Shown: positions 33,680 through 43,480 of the stretch, one piece after another
Numbering within the stretch: position 1 is the first letter of the stretch
Layout of the letters: each line of letters starts with the position of its first letter
Assembly: GCA_030655595.1 (NCBI GenBank)
Contig: JAUSNQ010000087.1
Coordinates: 1 to 64,000, forward strand
DNA from: Paludibacter sp.
Lineage (GTDB): Bacteria; Bacteroidota; Bacteroidia; Bacteroidales; Paludibacteraceae
Reading direction: 5' to 3'
DNA length: 64,000 nt
The notes under the pieces: model-generated
Databases searched by the model: none
Told to the model about the DNA's origin: nothing
Seen by the model: the letters and a program-made list of their open reading frames with translations, nothing else
Program-made: the position numbers and the translations under genes

Positions 33680-36448
33680 TTAATTATTTATATCAATTTC
33701 ATAAATAGCCGTGCTTTCCCACACCTCATCTACAGTTGTGGTATAACTACCGGAGAAATCAAAGTAGAGTTTATTATAACCATCCTGAGCTGTGTACATG
33801 CTACACATAAAGCTATTCTTAGGGAGTAGTGGAAAAAATACAGTTGTAAGTGATGCTGAAATTCCACTTTCTTCACCCCAAACTCTGGCCGAGCGGATAT
33901 TTGTTCCTTTAAAAGGTAAAGATGCATTGGGCACTCCAATGTTAAATACGGTAGGATTATGTTCCATTGTACCTCTGTCAGTGATAGCAGTTCCGTCAGG
34001 AAGACTCCGAGCTATGGGTAGCATAGCCAAGTATGAGTTAACTACATTAATTGATTTCAACCACTTAACTTCTTGATAAAGATGTATTTTATCCTTACTA
34101 AAGACATAATGCTTAAGATGCTCAGCCACAGGATTTTTTGTTCCATATTCATACAAAATTGAATTCTGATCAACTGTTACATTGTAAGCAGTAAGATTGA
34201 TTGTTGTCCCTAAACTTATTTTCTTTCCATCGGCCCAGGCATTTACGTCTACTAATTCCTCGTAGCCATGGAATCCACCCATGAAGTCGGACTTAGGAAC
34301 TCCATTTACTGTTTGTCGTATGGCACATTCCCATTCACCGCTATAAATAAACTCTTTAGATAGAATATTTGAGAAATTGTATACACTTGTGCGTTCTGTA
34401 AGATAAGAGTTCACAATTCTCCAGACATTCAGGTTCTTAGCAGTATTTTTTGCATTATACAACCGATGGCGTATGTACTTGTTACTTGCTTCTTTTGATC
34501 CTTTCACATATATGTTTAAAGCATCCGACGAACCGGAAACGACTAATTCATAGGGATTGTAATGTGAAGTAGGCTTATCGCCGACATTGCCATTAATTAT
34601 GACATTTGATGTTGTTGCCGGATCAACATACAGTCCCGACTCATATGATTCCCCAGCGTTATAAAAGACATTATTTTCAATGGTTATGTCACTGGAATTA
34701 AGAACAAACATATTACCTTTCCCAGCAAAACGAGTTTTTGAAGGATCAATATTGCTGTTTATAAACCTATTGCCAATAACATGCACATTTTTTGCGGAGA
34801 AAATTGAAAAAGCAGACCAGGTAGAATTCTCCACAATATTTCCTTCTACTAATACATCTCTGGTTGAATGATAGTTAACAGGATAATAATCAGACGGATT
34901 ATAATCGTAGCCAGCTCCCACAAACATCGAAGAAGGATCCCGTCTATCTGTATTACAGTCTTTTAGAATGTTATCGCGGATAATAATATTCTTTACCGGC
35001 GTTCCAAGATACCACTTACTCCACCTGACAACAGTATTAAGAATCAAAGATGGATATGCCATGTTTGTGATGGTATTCCCTTCAATGGTACCGTTACTCA
35101 TACCAATGTATAGTGCATGGCACAACCCTTTACTGAATGTGTTATTGCGGATAATAAAGTTGCCATCCATCAACTCCTGATTCCAAAACATAGAGGATGC
35201 AGTCAAAGATGAAGGCAGTGGGTCGGCAAACTTGATCTTTGCGCGTGTCACCCCTGTTGATGAGTTATACTCTGAGCTTGACTCTAATATCTCCGAACTC
35301 CAACCAAGAGGTTCAAACTGGTCGGAATATAACTCTAAATGATGTCCGGGAGCAGTAAGATTAATACTTGTCCAGGTTTGCAAATTCTCACAATATACTG
35401 TGTTTTCGTCCACACGTGTTAGTCCCCCACCCAAAAAGTGGTTAGACAAATGGAGTTGATCATCTCCTGTACCTTCAATTACGCAGTTTTCTAAACGGAA
35501 GTTACGATAATGTTCATGTATCTCCATGCAGCCGTAAGTCGAGAATAGACGATCAGTGCCAGGCTTGGGACGCACTTGTGAGTTAATGATTTGAAGATTA
35601 TCACACGACATGGATACAAATGACTCATAAGGAGCGCTCCAAATGTTCACATTATCAAAAGTAATATGAGAACTGTATTCAATCCTAATTCCTGATGCAT
35701 TACGTTTTGGGGTAAAAACCACCTGAGCCATCTGTCCTACACTCAACTTGTTCACATCCGAAGCATTCTTGTAAGTGGCAATCATCGTTTTGTCGCCAGT
35801 TTTCTCGTATGAATGAACGACAGATGATAACGGGAATGCAAAGCCTACATTTGCATCTCGATTATTGATTGACGGATCCCAGGCACGACATACGCCGGGG
35901 TTAATCTCATCAGTAGGAGGCACATTGCACCCTGAAAAAGAGAATAATACCTTAAGATTTGTTTTGTCAACACTTACTACTGTTGCTAATCCAAAGAGTC
36001 CAAATCGGTTCCAGTCCCAATCAAGTGAAAGATTACAAACTTTTATTCTTTTGCAGCGACTTATAAGTATATAAGCACCTTTTTTACCGGTTTCTGACTC
36101 AGGAATAATGAGTTCGGATCCCTGTCCGTCAATGGTTAAATTTTCAATATCCATTAACGTCAATTGATATGTTGCGTCATTATCAATATAATACGTTCCT
36201 TTAGGAATAATGACCTTAGGAATACGAAGAATACGTGCACGCTCAATAGCACCCATAATGGCTTTTTGATTTACTTTGCCACTTTTGGATGGGTGAGCTC
36301 CAAAATCAGCTACAGAAACATACACCTCACTTTCAGGAGGCTCCATTACAGTAAACTCCTGTGCTCCTGTAATTTGCTGTGCTGTTACGGCAACTATCCC
36401 TAAACTCATGACAGCAATCAGGACTGCTTTAAATAGTATTTTCATCAT
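33680..36448 (-). CDS. Right-handed beta-helix glycosidase-like enzyme (GH110-like) with extra C-terminal domain
   Basis: A 922-residue exported enzyme candidate. The signal peptide (1-23) precedes SVADFGAHPS (45-54), the start typical of pectate-lyase-3/GH28/GH110-type beta-helix enzymes. SLDWDWNRFG (141-150) and GTGDDQLHLSNHF (326-338) are shared with the neighbour at 36469. The Asp329-Asp330 pair is a plausible catalytic site, because alpha-1,3-galactosidases of GH110 use an Asp pair in such a fold, but the rest of the GH110 signature is not clear to me. About 280 residues at the C-terminus are absent from the paralog and look beta-rich. Predicted role is an exo-glycosidase or lyase on a galactose-containing glycan. 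Family is unproven. Confidence 0.7.
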   Translation of the reverse strand: MMKILFKAVLIAVMSLGIVAVTAQQITGAQEFTVMEPPESEVYVSVADFGAHPSKSGKVNQKAIMGAIERARILRIPKVIIPKGTYYIDNDATYQLTLMDIENLTIDGQGSELIIPESETGKKGAYILISRCKRIKVCNLSLDWDWNRFGLFGLATVVSVDKTNLKVLFSFSGCNVPPTDEINPGVCRAWDPSINNRDANVGFAFPLSSVVHSYEKTGDKTMIATYKNASDVNKLSVGQMAQVVFTPKRNASGIRIEYSSHITFDNVNIWSAPYESFVSMSCDNLQIINSQVRPKPGTDRLFSTYGCMEIHEHYRNFRLENCVIEGTGDDQLHLSNHFLGGGLTRVDENTVYCENLQTWTSINLTAPGHHLELYSDQFEPLGWSSEILESSSEYNSSTGVTRAKIKFADPLPSSLTASSMFWNQELMDGNFIIRNNTFSKGLCHALYIGMSNGTIEGNTITNMAYPSLILNTVVRWSKWYLGTPVKNIIIRDNILKDCNTDRRDPSSMFVGAGYDYNPSDYYPVNYHSTRDVLVEGNIVENSTWSAFSIFSAKNVHVIGNRFINSNIDPSKTRFAGKGNMFVLNSSDITIENNVFYNAGESYESGLYVDPATTSNVIINGNVGDKPTSHYNPYELVVSGSSDALNIYVKGSKEASNKYIRHRLYNAKNTAKNLNVWRIVNSYLTERTSVYNFSNILSKEFIYSGEWECAIRQTVNGVPKSDFMGGFHGYEELVDVNAWADGKKISLGTTINLTAYNVTVDQNSILYEYGTKNPVAEHLKHYVFSKDKIHLYQEVKWLKSINVVNSYLAMLPIARSLPDGTAITDRGTMEHNPTVFNIGVPNASLPFKGTNIRSARVWGEESGISASLTTVFFPLLPKNSFMCSMYTAQDGYNKLYFDFSGSYTTTVDEVWESTAIYEIDINN

Positions 36449-36468
36449 TTATACAAAAGTCAACTTAA

Positions 36469-38379
36469 CTATTTATTGTGTTTATTAAAACCTTTATTAT
36501 TGCTACATGTTATGTTCCGGGTTGACAGCGAATCAATATAGCATCCTGTCTCCTTGCTCATTTCACCATTTACGATATCATTCCCTTCAAATATTATATT
36601 CTGGGCATGAGTAACATATACAGAACCAAAGCCTTTGTGTCGCTCCTTGTACGGAAAAGTGTTACTATTAACAAAACGGTTATTTCGCACCACGATATTC
36701 TCAGATGAGAATGTACAAAATGCTGCCCAGGTAGAATTTTCGACGAGATTATTCTCTACCAGAACATTTGTTGCGATAGGATAATCAACTGGTGTATAAT
36801 TAGACGGCTGTGCATCATAACCGCCACCAACAAATAATGAAGCCGGATCTCGTCGCGCAGTATTGTTATTGGTCAGTATATTATTACGGATAATAACATT
36901 GTCGATAGGAGTACCCAAGTACCAACGTCCCCAACGATGTACTGTATTAAGTATCAATGATGGATAAGCAAAATTATCAAAGCTGTTATTCTCTATTGTA
37001 CCATTTGCCAAACCAATGTAAAGGGCATGACATAAACCATTACGGAATTCATTATTGCGAATTATAAAATTCCCTTTGTTCATATCCATGTTCCAGAGCA
37101 TGTTATCTTCTTTGAAATCTACAGGCAGAGGATCTTTGAATCGTATCTTAACTCGATGAGCATTAATACTTTGATGGACATTGTATTCATACTCAAAACT
37201 CTCAATCGTTGAACTCCACCCCGCAGGCGAGAAATTTTTTCTGCGCATCTCAAAATGGGCACCTTTCCATAAAAGGTCTATACTCATCCACCTTTGTAAA
37301 TAATTAGCATAAAGGGTATGATCATCTATCTTAGTCAACCCTCCGCCAAAAAAATGGTTTGATAAGTGTAGGTTGTCATCGCCAATTCCATCAAACACAC
37401 AATTTTCTAAACGGAAGAAACCCTTGATAGAGTGAATCTCCAGACCACCATAAGTGGAGAGACGGTGACCAGTTCCAGGACGAGGTTCTATGCGACAATT
37501 GATAATCTGCAGATACTCTACACCCCCTGTATTCATTGCCTCATAAGGCGACGAGTGTATTGTAACATTATCGAATGTAATGTGTTTGCTTTGATTAACT
37601 CTAAAAGCAGAAGGAGTTCCATATTTAGGTTTAAAGCTAAGTTGTACATACTGCCCTTTCTCTGCATGTTCAATATAACGGGTGTCACTTACAGTCAAGA
37701 CTATACGATCAGGAGCTGTTTTCTCTAACTTTTCGTGATGTGCTTTTGGTGGGAAGATGAATCCTTTACCAGGATTACGGTTGTTTATAGCAGGATCCCA
37801 TTCACGATTAACCCCCATTTGAAGAGGTTTCTCGTCAGGAATCTCAGGTGTTGTGGTCTGAAATTCAACTGTTCGAGCATTCTTATCTATATTTATTACC
37901 CGAGCAATAGCAAAGATTGGAAAATCCGCCCAATCCCAATCAAGGGTAAGATCTTTTACAACTACCGTATGACAATTTTCAAGAGTTATGTATGCCTCAT
38001 GCTTTATCTTGTGATGACGTCCAAAAATCAATTCCGATCCTTGGCCATCAATAATAACATTATGAATATCCTTGAGCAAGATGTCAGCAGATTTTTCCAT
38101 CCGAATCTTATAAATGCCTGTAGGAATAACAAGTTTTGATGCACCTGCGAGGCGTAGCTTAGCAATTGCATTTTCAAAAGCTGCACCGTTCTCTTCGGCC
38201 GATCTGTTGGGATTTGCACCAAAGTCAGCCACTGAAACAATAATCTCATTGAGGATTGGTTGTTGAACTTCAAAGCTTACAGAACCTGTAATCTTAATAT
38301 CAGAAGCAGAAATGTGGTTTAAAACACTGAGAATCCCTAAAAAGAAGACTCTCAGTACTATTGGTGTTTTAATCTGCAT
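36469..38379 (-). CDS. Right-handed beta-helix glycosidase-like enzyme (GH110-like), short paralog
   Basis: An exported paralog of the gene at 33680, 636 residues from the chosen start. I use the Met at 38379 (MQIKTPIVLRVFFLGILS) because it begins a good signal peptide and cuts the overlap with the SusD gene to 11 bp; an upstream in-frame Met at 38406 would give 645 residues. Counted from 38406, shared motifs are SVADFGANPN (58-67), LTLDWDWADF (153-162) and GIGDDNLHLSNHF (340-352), with Asp343-Asp344 as likely catalytic residues. NLVENSTWAAFCTFSSEN is conserved with the paralog. It lacks the long C-terminal extension. The two enzymes probably act on related linkages of the same glycan (inference). 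Confidence 0.72.
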   Translation of the reverse strand: MQIKTPIVLRVFFLGILSVLNHISASDIKITGSVSFEVQQPILNEIIVSVADFGANPNRSAEENGAAFENAIAKLRLAGASKLVIPTGIYKIRMEKSADILLKDIHNVIIDGQGSELIFGRHHKIKHEAYITLENCHTVVVKDLTLDWDWADFPIFAIARVINIDKNARTVEFQTTTPEIPDEKPLQMGVNREWDPAINNRNPGKGFIFPPKAHHEKLEKTAPDRIVLTVSDTRYIEHAEKGQYVQLSFKPKYGTPSAFRVNQSKHITFDNVTIHSSPYEAMNTGGVEYLQIINCRIEPRPGTGHRLSTYGGLEIHSIKGFFRLENCVFDGIGDDNLHLSNHFFGGGLTKIDDHTLYANYLQRWMSIDLLWKGAHFEMRRKNFSPAGWSSTIESFEYEYNVHQSINAHRVKIRFKDPLPVDFKEDNMLWNMDMNKGNFIIRNNEFRNGLCHALYIGLANGTIENNSFDNFAYPSLILNTVHRWGRWYLGTPIDNVIIRNNILTNNNTARRDPASLFVGGGYDAQPSNYTPVDYPIATNVLVENNLVENSTWAAFCTFSSENIVVRNNRFVNSNTFPYKERHKGFGSVYVTHAQNIIFEGNDIVNGEMSKETGCYIDSLSTRNITCSNNKGFNKHNK

Positions 38380-40027
38380 ATCCTGCGTTTTGAACGAAAC
38401 TTGCATTTACTTCAATTTGAATTTGTGGTACAGGATACCATATCTTATATTCTGACCAGTTATCTTTGAGCATCTGGATACCAAGACGCAAGTTCAATGT
38501 TCCCTCTTCTGGAAGTGTCATTATAGCATTAGTCATTTTCCCGAAACGCATCAAGTCAACACGTCTCTTGGCTTCGAAGCAAAGTTCACGTCCTCGTTCT
38601 TCGAGTAACTCATCGACAAAATCATCACGCCTGTATTGAGTTGTAATATCATCAATAGACAATACTCCTCTGATTCTGTCACGAATGGGGATAAATTGTT
38701 CGCGTGCTAACTGTTCATTCCCCGTAAAATAGAGAGCCTCTGCATAGTGAAGAATTACATCTGCTAAACGGATAAGAGGATCGTTCATCGCACATTGACC
38801 TTGAACAAACACAGAGCCGCTACCTAGAGCGCTAATTCGGAACTTACCTGTAGAGAAAAGTTGGTAGGAAGAATTATCAGATGTTCCTGAACTTGGACGA
38901 GGAATATAGTATGTATATCCATCTACGGTTTCTGGTTCGGGGGCAGGACTGGTAGAGTACATACCCGTTATAAACATATCACGACGTATATCACCTTCTG
39001 TATATGATTTGTACAATCTCATGGTTGGGAACATGCGTTGCCATGTTCCTCTGTAGGCAACCCCACCTGCAGGAGCTAACACGGTATATACAGTTCGTCC
39101 TTTAGAAGGATTCTTTGACGACCACTCAGACATAAACAAGCATTCTTTGTATTGAGTATTCTTGCTCATTTCATAAAACAACCTTTTATAATCAGAAGCA
39201 CCTACTAAAATATAAGGGCTGTTTTTCACAACATCTTCCAATACCGTCTTTGCAGCCATGCTTGTAGCGTTAGCATCTACCCATGCAAAGCTATTAAGAG
39301 GACATCTGTCAAGCAATGTATGGCCAACATCATAACGTTTACAACTGGCTAAGTAGTTATAAACCATACCAAGGTAAGCACCAGCACCCCATTTATCAAT
39401 GCTGCATTTCAGAATCTTATCTTCCGAGTGATTTCTATAAGCATATTCCAAGTCGGAGATAATCAATGAATAAATTTTCTCTAAATTCTCGCGGGGAAGA
39501 CGAGGGTCTATAGCAGGTTCAACACAATATGGTAGTCCACCAAACATGCTTGCGAGATGATTGTAATAGAATGCCCTGAGGAAACGAGCTTCTGCCATAA
39601 ACTGTACTTGTTGTTCAACGGTAAGTTCACCTTTAGGAATGCGATCAATCATATAATTACAGCGTGATATGCCTGTAAAGAAAGCCTTCCAAAACGAATT
39701 TACATCCTGCGATTCAGGGTTGTAATCAGCACGAAGCAAACTCATCAGCGTGGCACTTGCTGTTGATCCAATTACATTATCAGAACATCCTTCAAAGAAA
39801 TATTGCAATCCCTGAGAATACGTTCCTCCTGCTATATTTGAACCATCTGAGATATACATTGCATTGATAACTTCATAACATCCTGCAAGTGTAATCTTAA
39901 AATCATTTTCGTTTTTATAACTATTCTCAGGCGAAGAAGTTGAATAAGGCACTTGATCCAAAAACTCACATGCATTACTGAATAGTATAAGGACAAATAT
40001 TGCCATATATTTTGTTGTTTTTGCCAT
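38369..40027 (-). CDS. SusD/RagB-like glycan-binding lipoprotein
   Basis: A full-length (552-residue) SusD-type lipoprotein. Cys20 in FSNACEFLDQVP is the lipidation site and the FLDQVP...SPENSY start is typical. The TPR region includes AEARFLRAFYYNHLASMFGG, and the C-terminal part has ERGRELCFEAKRRVDLMRFG, the family hallmark. It is 33 bp downstream of its SusC and overlaps the following enzyme gene slightly. It captures the target glycan at the surface for import through SusC. Confidence 0.95.
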   Translation of the reverse strand: MAKTTKYMAIFVLILFSNACEFLDQVPYSTSSPENSYKNENDFKITLAGCYEVINAMYISDGSNIAGGTYSQGLQYFFEGCSDNVIGSTASATLMSLLRADYNPESQDVNSFWKAFFTGISRCNYMIDRIPKGELTVEQQVQFMAEARFLRAFYYNHLASMFGGLPYCVEPAIDPRLPRENLEKIYSLIISDLEYAYRNHSEDKILKCSIDKWGAGAYLGMVYNYLASCKRYDVGHTLLDRCPLNSFAWVDANATSMAAKTVLEDVVKNSPYILVGASDYKRLFYEMSKNTQYKECLFMSEWSSKNPSKGRTVYTVLAPAGGVAYRGTWQRMFPTMRLYKSYTEGDIRRDMFITGMYSTSPAPEPETVDGYTYYIPRPSSGTSDNSSYQLFSTGKFRISALGSGSVFVQGQCAMNDPLIRLADVILHYAEALYFTGNEQLAREQFIPIRDRIRGVLSIDDITTQYRRDDFVDELLEERGRELCFEAKRRVDLMRFGKMTNAIMTLPEEGTLNLRLGIQMLKDNWSEYKIWYPVPQIQIEVNASFVQNAGYAD

Positions 40028-40060
40028 AGTATTTTGTATTTACGAGTTAATATAAATTTT

Positions 40061-43000
40061 TTAGAAGTTGACATTTATCCCTAATGCATAATTATGCGTA
40101 CGAGGATAAGATGTTTGATCTAACCCACGAAGAAACACTTCAGGAGAACGAACTTCCGGATCAAGACCTGAATAATTTGTTAGGAGCAATACATTATCAA
40201 GATTAACAAAAATGCGCAATGATGAAATATTGACCTTACTTAACTTACGCTTGTCAAAACTATACCCAAGGTTAACATTTTTCAGTCGAACAAACGAACC
40301 ATCTTCCACGTAATAAGAAGAAACCCAATTATTTGTTTGATTAATAATGCGAGAGTATGTATTAGAGGAATTTGCCACAGACCAACGATTTTCCCACGAG
40401 TCACGGGTAATATTATTAGTAATATTATTTAAGCCAGGCTCACTCATTACCTTAAATGAATTCAATAAATCGAAACCGTACGAGCACTCAAAAAAGAATG
40501 CGAAATCAAAACTACCAATTTTAAATTCATTGTACATACCCATGTTAAATTTAGGATTTGAATTACCAATGATGGTACGGTCGTTGACATCAATAGCATT
40601 TTCTTCACCCTCAATATTTTTATACTTTCTATCACCAGGGGCAACAGTCATTCCGGTTATTTTCGTCACATCGCTTTTTAGCGTATATCTGTAATTACTC
40701 ATATTCGCATCGGTAATAACTGATGCATCAACCGGCTCTCTTGTAACACGATCTACCCAGTCAAAATTATCTATTTGATAGTTCCCATCATGAACATAAC
40801 CATAAATAATTCCAACAGACTCGCCTACTTGCACACGACTGATGGGCATATCAAAAAAAGGTCCGTATCTCACTGTAACAGGGAAAAAACTTTCGCCACC
40901 TAACTCAAGTACTTTATTCCGGTTGGCATCAAAATTTATATTTGTAGTCCATGAGAATTTCTTTTTGACAACGTTGCGGGTGATGAGGGTTAACTCAATA
41001 CCTTTATTTGATATGCGACCAATATTTTGCCATTGCCTGGCAAACCCTGTATGTGCTGCCACATTGGCATTATAAAGCATATCGTGAGTGTCCTTGTAAT
41101 AATAGTCAGCCACAAAGCTTACCCTGTTCCTGAACAGGTCTAAGTCCATACCTACATTATACTGACGAGTAGATTCCCATTTTAGTGAAGGGTTTTCTGA
41201 ACCATTAGGACCCATTCCGAATATTTTTTCATCACCACCAGCATATTGGCATGTTCCCATTGTTGCCATATAACGGTAAGAAGGAATACGGTCATTTCCG
41301 GTTGTCCCAACACTGGCACGAAACTTCAGGTTCGACAAGTCTTTAGCCCAACTCAAAAAAGGTTCACTGCTTCCTCTCCATGCAAGCGAAACAGAAGGAA
41401 AGTAACCAACACGTGATAACGGACCAAAATTGGAGGAAGCGTCAGCACGTATATTAAAATTAGCATAGTAACGTCCATCGTAATCATAAGCTAATCGCGC
41501 GAACGCCGACATGCGATTGGTTTGTGTAACATTGGTACTTGGAGTTTGTACAACTTGCCCCTTACCAATATTAAACACACCTGTTGATTGATCGTCAAAA
41601 CTCTCGGTGCGCATAGAAGTTGACTCAAAATGATATGAGTTTATCTCTCCGCCAATCATTGCATTAAGCTTATGCTTCTTGACAAATGTTTTATAATAGT
41701 TTGCTGTAAGAGAAAGAGTGTAACCATCAGTGTTAATCTGGTCAACTCCAGCACGCCCTTTTGTAGCACGTCCCCAACGACTTTGCGTCGTGTAAAATTC
41801 CATCATTTTTGAGTATGTGTTTGAAGTAGAACCGTTCAAACGAATACTTAAGTCCTGAATAGGTTTATACACGATGTACGCATTTCCTAGAAGACGATCA
41901 AATTTAGTATTCTTATACGTTTCACCGCTCACCATGCTTGTAAGCGGTGTATATCCATAAGTCAGTTCATTATCCGTCTCTGCATCAGTATAAAGGTTAA
42001 GAGGACGTTCAAGGTACATCAGTTGAACAACCCCGGTAAAGGCTGATGTCCCTCCTTGTGAACCACTACTAATTGCACCATTTGAGTTGGTACGCCCCAA
42101 TGTTACTGAACATCCTGCAGATAGTTTCTTTGAGATCTCGTGATCTAATTTTAAACGACCCGAATAGCGGCTAAAATCATTACTAAGAATAACACCTTTC
42201 TGGTTCAAATAACCCAGGCTTGCAGAAAACCTGGTCTTATTTGATTGTCCGTTCATTGATACATCATAATTCTGAGTGATACCAAGCCGCGTCATTTCGT
42301 CCTCCCAGTTGTAAGTTTTTAGTCCTTCAAGAATAACATCTTTAGGAACAAGTCCTTCACCATAGTCTTTACCCCATACGTTCTGATCGCCTCCACCACG
42401 AGAGAATTTATAATCCACATAGCCCTGAGCATCCAACATGTCGTGACTATTAGCAATCTGGTTTAATCCTACAGAAGAATTGAATGAAACGTCAGTCCTG
42501 TCAGAAGAGCTACCACTCTTAGTGGTTATAATGATTACACCGTTAGCACCACGAGAACCATAAATAGCTGTTGCTGAAGCATCTTTTAAAATATCAATCG
42601 AAGCAATATCATTGGGATTTATACTCGACAATGGATTATAGGTAGCCTGACCACCTACCGAGGATCTTGCAACCTCCGATTCATTAATGTCAATCTGCAT
42701 GCCGTCGATTACATATAGCGGATAAATGCCCGCATTCAAAGAATTGGCACCACGGATAACAATATCCATACCTGCACCAGGCTCACCAGAGGAAGTTTTA
42801 ATTTGCACCCCTGCCACACGTCCTTGCAAAGCAGCTGTAAGGTCAGTTGCACCAAATTTAGTTAACTGATCCGACTTAATTGCTGAGATAGATCCAGTGA
42901 GATCTCTGCGTTGTGACTCGCCGTAGCCGATTACAACAACCTCATCCAGGTATTTTGAGTCTTCTTCTAAAACTATGCGATATTCTTTTTTATCAGTAAT

Positions 43001-43270
43001 AAGAAACTCTTGTGGATCGTAACCTATGTAAGAAATTGAAAGTGTAGCTCCTATGGGAACATCCAAAACAAACTTACCATCAAAATCCGTAATTACACCT
43101 TTCTGAGCCCCTTTAACAATTAAATTAGCACCAACGAGAGCTTCCCCTGAACGATTAAGAACAAGACCATTAATCTTAATTATTCTCAATGAAGTTGATT
43201 GTGCCAGCATGCCTGTTATACACAATAATGTACATAACAGTATGCTAACGCATAGTTTTAAAGATTTCAT
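40061..43270 (-). CDS. SusC-like TonB-dependent transporter (no STN domain)
   Basis: A 1069-residue outer-membrane glycan transporter. A signal peptide covers 1-23. The carboxypeptidase-regulatory-like domain is at 32-102 (VLNRSGEALVGANLIVKG), the TonB-box region is DEVVVIGYGES (109-119), and plug and barrel end in YALGINVNF. Unlike the SusC at 22386 it has no STN domain, so it should not signal to an anti-sigma factor. It is the first gene of a PUL operon ending with the GH3 at 29666. The HTCS gene just upstream and a tandem direct repeat before its promoter indicate HTCS control. Confidence 0.95.
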   Translation of the reverse strand: MKSLKLCVSILLCTLLCITGMLAQSTSLRIIKINGLVLNRSGEALVGANLIVKGAQKGVITDFDGKFVLDVPIGATLSISYIGYDPQEFLITDKKEYRIVLEEDSKYLDEVVVIGYGESQRRDLTGSISAIKSDQLTKFGATDLTAALQGRVAGVQIKTSSGEPGAGMDIVIRGANSLNAGIYPLYVIDGMQIDINESEVARSSVGGQATYNPLSSINPNDIASIDILKDASATAIYGSRGANGVIIITTKSGSSSDRTDVSFNSSVGLNQIANSHDMLDAQGYVDYKFSRGGGDQNVWGKDYGEGLVPKDVILEGLKTYNWEDEMTRLGITQNYDVSMNGQSNKTRFSASLGYLNQKGVILSNDFSRYSGRLKLDHEISKKLSAGCSVTLGRTNSNGAISSGSQGGTSAFTGVVQLMYLERPLNLYTDAETDNELTYGYTPLTSMVSGETYKNTKFDRLLGNAYIVYKPIQDLSIRLNGSTSNTYSKMMEFYTTQSRWGRATKGRAGVDQINTDGYTLSLTANYYKTFVKKHKLNAMIGGEINSYHFESTSMRTESFDDQSTGVFNIGKGQVVQTPSTNVTQTNRMSAFARLAYDYDGRYYANFNIRADASSNFGPLSRVGYFPSVSLAWRGSSEPFLSWAKDLSNLKFRASVGTTGNDRIPSYRYMATMGTCQYAGGDEKIFGMGPNGSENPSLKWESTRQYNVGMDLDLFRNRVSFVADYYYKDTHDMLYNANVAAHTGFARQWQNIGRISNKGIELTLITRNVVKKKFSWTTNINFDANRNKVLELGGESFFPVTVRYGPFFDMPISRVQVGESVGIIYGYVHDGNYQIDNFDWVDRVTREPVDASVITDANMSNYRYTLKSDVTKITGMTVAPGDRKYKNIEGEENAIDVNDRTIIGNSNPKFNMGMYNEFKIGSFDFAFFFECSYGFDLLNSFKVMSEPGLNNITNNITRDSWENRWSVANSSNTYSRIINQTNNWVSSYYVEDGSFVRLKNVNLGYSFDKRKLSKVNISSLRIFVNLDNVLLLTNYSGLDPEVRSPEVFLRGLDQTSYPRTHNYALGINVNF

Positions 43271-43302
43271 AATATTAAATATTGGTTGATTATAGATATG
43301 GG

Positions 43303-43310
43303 CAAATATA
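43303..43310 (-). promoter_or_regulatory. -7 box of the HTCS-linked susC operon
   Basis: TATATTTG on the minus strand, an exact match to TAnnTTTG, leaving a leader of about 25 nt before the ATG at 43270. No -33 TTTG is seen at the proper distance, which fits a promoter needing an activator. Confidence 0.6.
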
Positions 43311-43335
43311 AATGGAAATAAATACTGCGATTAGA

Positions 43336-43372
43336 TAATTTTGTTCAAAAATATAAGTAATATTGTTCAAAA
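43336..43372 (-). promoter_or_regulatory. Tandem operator-like repeat, probable HTCS binding site
   Basis: TAATTTTGTTCAAAA (43336-43350) and TAATATTGTTCAAAA (43358-43372) are direct repeats matching 14 of 15 bases, 22 bp apart. The proximal copy ends about 26 bp upstream of the -7 box, where an activator would touch RNA polymerase. The site lies between the HTCS gene and its susC. Confidence 0.65.
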
Positions 43373-43480
43373 TTGTATTTCTCAAACAGTCAGCCACTAA
43401 TATATCAATTGTGTGTAGTTACATCATCCATTAATAACGAAGTAAACTTAAAACACAGAACGGAAGCCTATTTGTAAAGT

